NCBI GenBank assembly: GCA_965366835.1
Contig: CBDUGF010000037.1
Span: 1-28,095, forward strand
From: JAKGBX01 sp965366835
GTDB lineage: Bacteria > Pseudomonadota > Alphaproteobacteria > Rhodobacterales > Rhodobacteraceae
DNA length: 28,095 bases
Direction of reading: 5' to 3'
Shown here piece after piece: positions 15,731-21,932 of the stretch. The translations under genes and the position numbers were made by a program. The notes beneath the pieces are model-generated. The model saw nothing but the letters and a program-made list of their open reading frames with translations, was not told the origin of the DNA and did not search any database. Each line of letters opens with the position of its first letter. Within the stretch, counting starts at the first letter, position 1.

Positions 15731-16141
15731 TCAGCCCAGCGCCTTGCGATACTCGAGGAATCGCGGATCGCGGCCGATCCGCGCCATCATCTCGTCGCGC
15801 AGCGCGCCGACGGTCTTCAGGGGGCGCATCACCACCTCGAAGGTTTCGATCAGCCCGTCGGCGCCCAGCGTGATCAGATCGACCCCCACCGCATCGAATT
15901 CCCCGATCTTGCACTGGAACTCCAGCGCCCAGTCATTGCCGCCGCCCATCACCCGACGATAGCTGAAATCGGAAAACACCTTCCCGACATGGCCCAGCAC
16001 CGCCGCCACCGGCTCGGCGCCGCGCCAGCTGGCCCAGTAGGTCGGCGGCAGGAAGATCACATCGGGCGACAGCAGCTCGATGATCCTCTTATCATCGCCC
16101 GAGGCGACGACCTCCTGCAGTTTCACGATGGTCGGGTGCAT
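15731..16141 (-). CDS. SnoaL/NTF2-like fold protein
   Basis: A 136-residue protein with the pattern of the SnoaL-like (NTF2 superfamily) fold. A first helix (VKLQEVVASGDDKRIIELLSP) leads into VIFLPPTYWASWRGAEPVAAVLGHV, then curved beta strands (DFSYRRVMGGGNDWALEFQC) and ITLGADGLIETFEVVMRP. These small alpha+beta cones bind hydrophobic ligands or act as isomerases or cyclases; no function can be picked here. The ATG is preceded by AAAGGAG at good spacing. It is divergent from rluA with 100 bases between and probably co-transcribed with the methyltransferase downstream. Confidence 0.82.
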   Translation of the reverse strand: MHPTIVKLQEVVASGDDKRIIELLSPDVIFLPPTYWASWRGAEPVAAVLGHVGKVFSDFSYRRVMGGGNDWALEFQCKIGEFDAVGVDLITLGADGLIETFEVVMRPLKTVGALRDEMMARIGRDPRFLEYRKALG

Positions 16142-16241
16142 GGCGTTCTCCTTTGCTGAGCCCAGCCTGCCAGCGATTGCCGCTGCCTCGCAAGACTGAC
16201 GTCAGGTTGCCGAAGCCGCGTCGCCGCGTTAGACCGCCGGG

Positions 16242-16886
16242 ATGAGCGACAACTACACACCGCCGGAAGACCCGCTGGAGATCCTGCACGAGGATCACGA
16301 GCTGATCGCCGTGCTGAAACCTGCCGGGCTGCTTTCGGTGCCCGGCAAGGGCGATCACCTGGCCGATTGCCTGCTGGCGCGGGTTCAGGCGGCCTTCCCG
16401 ACCGCGCTTCTGGTGCACCGGCTCGACCGCGACACCTCGGGGGTGATGATCTTTGCCGCCTCGCCCCATGCCCAGCGCCACCTTGGCCTGCAGTTCGAGA
16501 AGCGCCAGACCAGGAAGACCTATATCGCCCGGGTCGCGGGCCACATGGCCGAAGCCGAGGGCACCATCGACCTGCCGCTGATCGTCGACTGGCCCAACCG
16601 CCCGCGGCAGATGGTTTGCCTTGAGACCGGCAAGCAGGCGATCACCGAATTCAAACGGCTCAGTGCGGGCGGCGGCGAAAGCCGGGTCCGGCTGACCCCC
16701 CTGACCGGGCGCAGCCATCAGCTGCGCGTGCATATGGCCGCGCTCGGCCATCCGATCCTGGGCGATCCGTTCTATTCGCAGGATGCAGAAACCTATCCGC
16801 GCATGATGCTTCACGCCCAGGAACTGCGCCTGCGTCATCCCGATGGCGGGCGCGGCATGCGGTTCTTCGCCAAGGCGCCGTTCTAA
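16242..16886 (+). CDS. rluA: RluA-family pseudouridine synthase
   Basis: A 214-residue pseudouridine synthase, the same size as E. coli RluA (219), which modifies U746 of 23S rRNA and U32 of some tRNAs. The catalytic motif is LLVHRLDRDTSGVMI with D62 as the nucleophile. RKTYIARVAG, LTGRSHQLRVHMAALGHPILGD and the short C-terminus (no S4 domain) fit the RluA subgroup rather than RluC or RluD. The ATG lacks a good ribosome site; weak TTGCCG (16207-16212) and TTAGAC (16229-16234) boxes would put transcription start at the ATG, so the mRNA may be leaderless. The stop codon TAA runs straight into the palindrome at 16888. The exact modified base is inferred. Confidence 0.9.
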   Translation: MSDNYTPPEDPLEILHEDHELIAVLKPAGLLSVPGKGDHLADCLLARVQAAFPTALLVHRLDRDTSGVMIFAASPHAQRHLGLQFEKRQTRKTYIARVAGHMAEAEGTIDLPLIVDWPNRPRQMVCLETGKQAITEFKRLSAGGGESRVRLTPLTGRSHQLRVHMAALGHPILGDPFYSQDAETYPRMMLHAQELRLRHPDGGRGMRFFAKAPF

Positions 16887-16887
16887 A

Positions 16888-16928
16888 GCGTTTCCACTTG
16901 AACCTGAGCCAGGGTTAAGTGGAAACGC
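16888..16928. repeat. Long palindrome 1 of the GCGTTTC family
   Basis: GCGTTTCCACTT (16888-16899) pairs perfectly with AAGTGGAAACGC (16917-16928). AACC/GGTT adds four inner pairs past a bulged G. It starts one base after the rluA stop codon. It probably acts as a transcript-end hairpin between convergent genes. Confidence 0.8.
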
Positions 16929-16950
16929 CTTGCAACAATTCAATGTCATG

Positions 16951-16995
16951 AGCGTTTCGAGGCAAACTCGTGATTCGAGTTTTTCTCGAAACGCT
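16951..16995. repeat. Long palindrome 2 of the GCGTTTC family
   Basis: AGCGTTTCGAG (16951-16961) pairs with CTCGAAACGCT (16985-16995). Inside, AAACTCG (16964-16970) pairs with CGAGTTT (16976-16982) around TGATT. That gives 18 base pairs with a small symmetric internal loop. It ends ten bases before the stop codon of the convergent Hint gene and is followed by TTTAG. It may terminate one or both convergent genes. Confidence 0.8.
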
Positions 16996-17005
16996 TTAGT
17001 CCGGC

Positions 17006-18094
17006 TCAGGCGGCGCGGCGCTGCATCAGCGTGATCGCCTCGAACGGCTTGACCATCAGATAGGCCGACCGCGCATGTTCCGGCAGCAGCGCGCGCTGGA
17101 ACGGCGCCAGCAGCGAGGCGCCGAGCTGGGACCGTTTGCGCCGGATTCGCCCGACATAGAGGCTCTCGACCGGACAGCCCGCGGCGATGATCGAATCGTG
17201 GCGCGGCAGGATCAGCTGCACATACGTCGTCGTCACCATGCCGGTGAGGGCGATGGCCGAGATGCCATTGACAAGGTGCCGCGCGGGTACCAGCACCGCC
17301 TCGCGCCCAAAGGTGTATTCGACCTCGGAACCGCCCACCACAAGCCGCTGGTCGGGCGCCACGATCACATCGCGCAACAGGCCGAAATAGGGCGCGCGCA
17401 GCCGCACCGGCCGGAACGAACCACAGGCCGGCACCGTGCGCCGAACCACCTGCAAGACCGGCGAAAGCCCGGACTCCAGCGTCTCGACCATATCGCCGCG
17501 CCGCAGCCGGCCCGCCATCTCGTACTGGCCCTGGCACAGCAGCGGGACATCAGCGGACAGGCTCGGCATCGGGCCGATCGGTTCTACCCGGTCGGAAACC
17601 GCGAAGAACAGCACATCCCGGTCGAGATGGCGGCGCCTCGGATCTGTCGAAATGGCGCGGATATCGTCGAGCTGCAACGGCGGCGCATCGACCAGATCGA
17701 CCGACGCGACGCGGTCGATTTCCGGCCGCTCGATGGCAAGCCGCCCCCAGCGCCGCGCGGTATCCCAGGAATAGGTGATGCGCAGGATATCGGCACGATC
17801 CTGGCTGTCATGATGCAGCGCGGTATGGAAAACCGCGTCGCCGTCGGCAATCACCAGCACCAGCCCGCCCCCCGGCACCGCCTGGATCGACAGCTTGTAG
17901 GGGCGCGGATGCAGCCGCTCGAACGACAGCAGCATCTGCGGGCGCCCCTCGGGAGACAGCCGCGATTCCACCATCAGGCTGCCCTGACCAAGCTCCCCGT
18001 CCGGCCTTTGGCCCAGGTCGGCGGCGCTTTCGGGCTCGAGCCCGCCGGCGCAGAACCGGCTTTCCGCCGCATCCGATATCGCGATCCAGGCCAT
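17006..18094 (-). CDS. Hint-domain protein, probably degenerate
   Basis: A 362-residue protein. The N-terminal half (about 1-175) is a beta-rich region of unknown type. The second half (about 185-345) resembles the Hint_2 domain of marine alphaproteobacteria: LLCQGQYEMAGRLRRGDMVE, then VIVAPDQRLVVGG, EVEYTFGREAVLVPARHLV and LPRHDSIIAAGCPVESLYVG. The usual histidine of the S-P-x-H-R block is missing (APDQR), and C187 is the only candidate nucleophile, so self-cleavage may be lost. It has no signal peptide. ATG 18094 has GGAGG upstream. It follows the larger Hint gene after 15 bases and must be co-transcribed. Whether it is secreted or helps its neighbour is unknown. Confidence 0.8.
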   Translation of the reverse strand: MAWIAISDAAESRFCAGGLEPESAADLGQRPDGELGQGSLMVESRLSPEGRPQMLLSFERLHPRPYKLSIQAVPGGGLVLVIADGDAVFHTALHHDSQDRADILRITYSWDTARRWGRLAIERPEIDRVASVDLVDAPPLQLDDIRAISTDPRRRHLDRDVLFFAVSDRVEPIGPMPSLSADVPLLCQGQYEMAGRLRRGDMVETLESGLSPVLQVVRRTVPACGSFRPVRLRAPYFGLLRDVIVAPDQRLVVGGSEVEYTFGREAVLVPARHLVNGISAIALTGMVTTTYVQLILPRHDSIIAAGCPVESLYVGRIRRKRSQLGASLLAPFQRALLPEHARSAYLMVKPFEAITLMQRRAA

Positions 18095-18109
18095 GCGCCC
18101 GCCCCTCCT

Positions 18110-19678
18110 CTATGCCACCCGCGCTTTCGCCGCCCAGAGCCGCGCCTCGAAGCCCTTGAGCATTCGCCGCGCTGCCGGGCCGTAGCCCTCGCCGGTATCG
18201 GGATCGATTTCGGGAAAGATCGTACAGATCTCCTCGATCATCTCGGCCTCGAGGCTGTTCTTGACCTGCGGACCGGGCAGGAAACTCTCGCTCGGCAAAC
18301 CTTCGGTAAAGACCACCTGATGATCGTCAAACAGCAGGTGGACATATTCGACAAAGCCGCATTCGACAGGCCGCACACTGGTGTCGTTGACCAGGTCTTT
18401 CGCCGCCACCAGCACTTCACGTTCGCCAAAGAGGAGTTCGGCCAAGCTATCGCGCAGCAGGATGCGATGCAGCGGAGAGACCGCCACCGCGCCATGTTCC
18501 CCGAACGTGCCCGGCGCGATATAGATCGGCGCGAGATCGCCCGTCGCTGCAACCTTGCGCCGCCCCAGCCAACGCAGGGGCTTCATGCCGTGATCCTGGG
18601 TCAGCACATAGTCGCCAGGTTCGAGCCGTTCGACCTTGCGCGGGCCATCCGCCGTCTCGATCAACGTGCCGGCCACGAAACACGGTACGCTGTCGACCAG
18701 AACAAAGCCGGTGTCTTCGTTGATGCCGTCCGAAATCGTGTAGGTGAAATTGAAATACTCATCATTGCCATCGCCCACCACGGTAAACGAGCCATCGGCA
18801 TTGAGCGTCACGGTCTGCCCGGTAGCCAGCGAGATGGTGCTGCCCACCGTCACCGCCTTACCATTGATATGGGTGATGGTCAGGGTGCCGCCGCCGGCGA
18901 CAAAATCGTTGTCCAGCACGTTGATGTCCTTGGTCGCGGTGCCGGGCAGATGCAGGATGTCGTCATTGGCGATGATCACGGTCTGCACGGAATCGCCGGC
19001 AATCAGCAGGTTGGAATCATAACTGCTGTCGCTCACATCGGCGATCCCGATGCGGATTGAATTCACCACCCCGACGGTGACCGGGAAAGTCAGCGTCATG
19101 GTCACGGTGAACCCGTCCATCTCGGTATTGTAGTCGTCATTGCTGTTGTCGATATAGAGGTTCTGGTTGATCCCGCCGACAAGGTTGCCGGGGTTGGCCG
19201 ATCCCACCGCCATCTCGACCTGCACACCGTTGACCCAGACGCCGACGAAATCCTGATACTGCGAGTTGGCATACTCGGGAAATTCATCCGACGAGAATAC
19301 GAACTGCATCGTCATCGTGGCGTTGTCGGGAATGAAATCCACATCCAGCCAGGATGCATCATAGGTGCGCGCGCCAGCGGCGTTGTTGAACCAGGAGTTG
19401 TTGTTCACCCCGCTGGTGTTGCTCGACGTGCTGTTCGATTGGTTCGCCTGACCGCTGGAATTGGTGAAGTCTTGCGCCCGTCCGGTCGACAGAATGACAC
19501 CGGTATCCCCGGGCGTCGCCCCCGGCGAGATCGTATCGCCCATGGAATAGGTGCCCGACGAGCGGTAATCGCCGGTGTAGGACGCGCTCACCACGGTGAC
19601 GCCATCGCCGAAGATGGTCTGCGCCATCTGCATCGCCGACGCGTTGATGTTGATCGGCAACTCGGATGCCTGAACCAT
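18110..19678 (-). CDS. Choice-of-anchor L protein with Hint domain
   Basis: A 522-residue secreted-type protein in three parts. Residues about 15-235 form a choice-of-anchor L domain (FGDGVTVVSASYTGDYRSSG; FVFSSDEFPEYANSQYQDFVG; GIADVSDSSYDSNLLIAGDSV), rich in N, S and T and poor in lysine. Residues about 237-330 form one cadherin/VCBS-like beta repeat (KDINVLDNDFVAGGGTLTI; FTYTISDGINEDTG). Residues 333-470 form a Hint domain: nucleophile C333 in VPCFVAGTLIETADG, GDYVLTQDHGMKPLRWLG, and SPLHRILL with H404. There is no C-terminal extein asparagine motif and no N-terminal signal peptide, so a type I or similar export route is likely. ATG 19678 is preferred to GTG 19711, and its ribosome site lies in a hairpin. 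This is the first gene of a two-gene operon with the smaller Hint protein. Confidence 0.87.
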   Translation of the reverse strand: MVQASELPININASAMQMAQTIFGDGVTVVSASYTGDYRSSGTYSMGDTISPGATPGDTGVILSTGRAQDFTNSSGQANQSNSTSSNTSGVNNNSWFNNAAGARTYDASWLDVDFIPDNATMTMQFVFSSDEFPEYANSQYQDFVGVWVNGVQVEMAVGSANPGNLVGGINQNLYIDNSNDDYNTEMDGFTVTMTLTFPVTVGVVNSIRIGIADVSDSSYDSNLLIAGDSVQTVIIANDDILHLPGTATKDINVLDNDFVAGGGTLTITHINGKAVTVGSTISLATGQTVTLNADGSFTVVGDGNDEYFNFTYTISDGINEDTGFVLVDSVPCFVAGTLIETADGPRKVERLEPGDYVLTQDHGMKPLRWLGRRKVAATGDLAPIYIAPGTFGEHGAVAVSPLHRILLRDSLAELLFGEREVLVAAKDLVNDTSVRPVECGFVEYVHLLFDDHQVVFTEGLPSESFLPGPQVKNSLEAEMIEEICTIFPEIDPDTGEGYGPAARRMLKGFEARLWAAKARVA

Positions 19679-19684
19679 TGCCTG

Positions 19685-19707
19685 CTCACCCCTCGTTTTT
19701 TGGTGAG
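19685..19707 (-). promoter_or_regulatory. Hairpin covering the ribosome site of the anchor-L gene
   Basis: In the minus-strand mRNA, CUCACC (19707-19702) can pair with GGUGAG (19690-19685), which is the Shine-Dalgarno sequence six bases before AUG 19678. The 11-base loop is A-rich. The stem is only six pairs, so it could be a temperature- or protein-sensitive control, or chance. Confidence 0.45.
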
Positions 19708-19758
19708 GCACGGCACATGCACATCAAAGACCGGGGATCGCCCCCCTGCCTTGTCTCG

Positions 19759-19777
19759 AGCGTTTGATACGCTTTTC
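19759..19777 (+). terminator. Short hairpin with T tract
   Basis: AGCGT (19759-19763), loop TTGAT, ACGCT (19769-19773), then TTTT. It lies in the 320-base region between the divergent anchor-L and dapE genes. Its AGCGTTT start resembles a decayed GCGTTTC-family palindrome. No plus-strand gene ends nearby, so it is not clearly a working terminator. Confidence 0.3.
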
Positions 19778-19837
19778 TGCTCGTGCGGGGCGTTTTCGCC
19801 CTCAGGTAGAACCCTGCCTCGGGTGTTTATTGCCAAA

Positions 19838-19867
19838 ATGTTAGCACGCCAGGCTGCGCGCTGTTAA
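19838..19867 (-). promoter_or_regulatory. Candidate promoter of the two Hint genes
   Basis: On the minus strand TTAACA (19867-19862) and TAACAT (19843-19838) are spaced by 18 bases, about 160 bases upstream of ATG 19678. This would give a long leader containing the hairpins at 19759-19773 and 19685-19707. Confidence 0.4.
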
Positions 19868-19998
19868 GCCCGAATGTTTCATCTCCGCCCGGCGCGGCAT
19901 CGCGGCAACAATCACCGGCGTGGCAGCGCCGGTTTGCGCCGCGCTGGATTCTCGGCTAGGGCTTGGGGAAACCTGCCGCAATGACGCGAGAAGCCCCG

Positions 19999-21147
19999 AT
20001 GACAGCCCCGCTCGACCCCGTTCACCTGACCCAGAATCTGATCCGCTGCGCCTCGGTCACACCGGCTGAGGGCGGCGCGCTGGTGCTGCTCGATGAAGTG
20101 CTGAGTGAAGCCGGGTTTTCCTGCACCCGCGTCGACCGTGGCGGCGTGGCCAATCTCTTTGCCCGCTGGGGCGACAAGGGTGCGGAAAAAACCTTTGGTT
20201 TCAATGGGCATACCGATGTCGTGCCGCCAGGCGACGAAGCTGTCTGGCGCCATGGGCCGTTCTCTGGCGTGATCGAAGACGGCGTGCTCTGGGGCCGCGG
20301 CGCGACCGACATGAAATCCGGCGTCGCCGCCTTTGCCGTCGCGGCGGTCGATTTCGTCCGCCAGAGCCCGCCCGAAGGCGCCATCATCCTGGCGATCACC
20401 GGCGATGAGGAAGGCGATGCGGTGGATGGCACCACAGCGCTGCTCGACTGGATGAAGACCGAAGGCGAAGAGATGTCGGCCTGCCTCGTGGGCGAGCCGA
20501 CCTGCCCTTCCGAAATGGGCGAAATGATGAAGATCGGGCGGCGCGGCTCGATGACGGCCACCTTCCGCATCACCGGGGTGCAGGGCCATTCCGCCTACCC
20601 GCATCGCGCGAAAAATCCGCTGCCGGCGATGGCGCGGCTGATGGACCGGCTGGCCTCGCACAGGCTCGACGATGGCACCGACCATTTCGACGCCTCGACA
20701 CTGGCGGTGGTGACAATCGACACCGGCAACCCGGCCAGCAACGTGATCCCGGCTTCCTGTTCGGGTACCGTCAACATCCGCTTCAACGATAGCCATTCCG
20801 GCGCCTCGCTGTCTTCGTGGCTCGAGGAGGAGGCCGACAAGGTGGCCGCCGAGTTCGGCGTCGGCATCGACATGCGGGTCAAGATTTCCGGCGAAAGCTT
20901 CCTCACCCCGCCGGGGCCGCTCTCCGATCTGGTGGCCGATGCGGTCGAGGCCGAAACCGGCCGCCGCCCGGCGCTGTCGACCTCGGGCGGCACCTCGGAC
21001 GCACGCTTCGTCAAGGATCATTGCCCGGTGGTCGAATTCGGGCTGGTCGGCCAGACCATGCACCAGGTGGATGAACGCGTGCCCGTCGCGCAGATCACCC
21101 AGCTCAAGGCGATCTATACGCGCATCTTGCAGGATTATTTTGCCTAG
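19999..21147 (+). CDS. dapE: Succinyl-diaminopimelate desuccinylase
   Basis: A 382-residue M20-family zinc hydrolase that releases succinate from N-succinyl-L,L-2,6-diaminopimelate in the lysine and peptidoglycan precursor pathway. Metal-site motifs are FNGHTDVVPPGD (H71, D73), GRGATDMKSGVAAF (D104) and AITGDEEGDAVDGT (E135 and E136). STSGGTSDARF and EFGLVGQTMHQVDE close the C-terminal catalytic domain, and GHSAYPHRAKNP is the dimer-domain signature. ATG 19999 (MTAPLDPVHLTQNLIRC) matches the family N-terminus and has GAGAAG upstream. ATG 19981, with GGGGAAA upstream, is a close alternative adding six residues. The stop overlaps the next gene's start region by eight bases. Confidence 0.95.
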   Translation: MTAPLDPVHLTQNLIRCASVTPAEGGALVLLDEVLSEAGFSCTRVDRGGVANLFARWGDKGAEKTFGFNGHTDVVPPGDEAVWRHGPFSGVIEDGVLWGRGATDMKSGVAAFAVAAVDFVRQSPPEGAIILAITGDEEGDAVDGTTALLDWMKTEGEEMSACLVGEPTCPSEMGEMMKIGRRGSMTATFRITGVQGHSAYPHRAKNPLPAMARLMDRLASHRLDDGTDHFDASTLAVVTIDTGNPASNVIPASCSGTVNIRFNDSHSGASLSSWLEEEADKVAAEFGVGIDMRVKISGESFLTPPGPLSDLVADAVEAETGRRPALSTSGGTSDARFVKDHCPVVEFGLVGQTMHQVDERVPVAQITQLKAIYTRILQDYFA

Positions 21148-21709
21148 GCCACGCCTCATCGTCATGGTCAAGGCGCCGGTTGCGGGCCGGGTGAAGACCC
21201 GGCTCGGGCGCGATATCGGCATGGTGCCGGCGGCGTGGTGGTTCCGCCATCAGGTCGCCCGAATGCTGCGCGAGCTTGACGATCCGCGCTGGCAGATCGT
21301 GCTGGCGGTTGCCCCCGACAAAGCGCTCGGCGCCGCGCATTGGCCCGCGCATCTGCCGCGCGTTCCGCAGGGGCGCGGCGATCTCGGCGCCCGCATGGCG
21401 CGGCTGCTGCGCCTGCCCCATCCCGGTCCGGTCTGCCTTGTCGGCGGCGACATCCCGGGGCTGGGCGCGGCGCATATCGCCGGCGCCTTCGCGGCCCTCG
21501 GCGCGGCGGAATTCGTCTTTGGCCCGGCGACCGATGGCGGCTTCTGGCTCACCGGGTTGCGCCATCCCTCGCGCACCCCCGCCGGGCTGTTCCACCCGGT
21601 CCGCTGGTCCTCGCCGCTCGCCTTGTCCGACAGCCTCGCTACGCTCGCTGGGCGCTCGCATGCCCTGACCGACCGGCTTGCGGATGTTGACCGGGCCGCC
21701 GATCTCTGA
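21140..21709 (+). CDS. DUF2064 / TIGR04282 glycosyltransferase-like protein
   Basis: A 189-residue protein of the DUF2064 (TIGR04282) family, small GT-A-fold proteins related to nucleotide-sugar transferases, with no proven reaction. Typical features are RLIVMVKAPVAGRVKTRLGRDIG at the start, DLGARMARLL, VCLVGGDIPGLGAAHI and FVFGPATDGGFWLTGLRHP. The gene is most likely started by TTG at 21140: AGGA lies seven bases upstream, and family members have several residues before MVKAP. The alternative ATG at 21164 would cut the first strand. It overlaps the dapE stop, implying translational coupling, though no pathway link is obvious. Its final CTC TGA forms the start of the second gene-end cassette. 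Confidence 0.85.
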   Translation: MPRPRLIVMVKAPVAGRVKTRLGRDIGMVPAAWWFRHQVARMLRELDDPRWQIVLAVAPDKALGAAHWPAHLPRVPQGRGDLGARMARLLRLPHPGPVCLVGGDIPGLGAAHIAGAFAALGAAEFVFGPATDGGFWLTGLRHPSRTPAGLFHPVRWSSPLALSDSLATLAGRSHALTDRLADVDRAADL

Positions 21710-21879
21710 GCGGTTGCGCCGCCTGACGGCGTCGCCGGGCTGGCAGGGGTTGCGCCGCCTGACGGCGTCGCCGGGGGGCCTCGCTGCGCTCGGCCCGGCA
21801 CGGGGCAACGCCGTGCGCGAGCAGCTACCGGCAGTTGCCGGGGAGAGGTCGGGTTTGAGTATTTTTGCCAAGAAAAAGG
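21703..21879. repeat. Composite gene-end cassette, copy 2 (includes motif B)
   Basis: The cassette starts with the same TCTCTGAGCGGTTGCGCC (21703-21720) as copy 1, again including a stop codon. It contains CCTCGCTGCGCTCGGCC (21779-21795) and ends with the identical 25-base block at 21855-21879. An internal 28-base unit is duplicated (21712-21739 and 21748-21775, period 36), each with a CGCCG/CGGCG hairpin. Further hairpins are CACGG/CCGTG (about 21800-21820) and CCGGCA/TGCCGG near 21830. Confidence 0.75.
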
Positions 21880-21932
21880 CGCAAGGGAAGCGCGCCATTG
21901 GCAGCACCTTTGCGCCGTGCTAGGCCGGAGCC

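Noticed and set aside
17075..19060. 661-codon plus-strand frame over the Hint genes
   Set aside because: Antisense shadow; the minus-strand products carry clear Hint and choice-of-anchor L signatures.
18110..19678. Intein or inteinated gene
   Set aside because: The Hint domain is near the C-terminus of a secreted-type protein with no C-extein, no homing endonuclease and no terminal His-Asn, so it is a Hint_2 domain and not a splicing intein.
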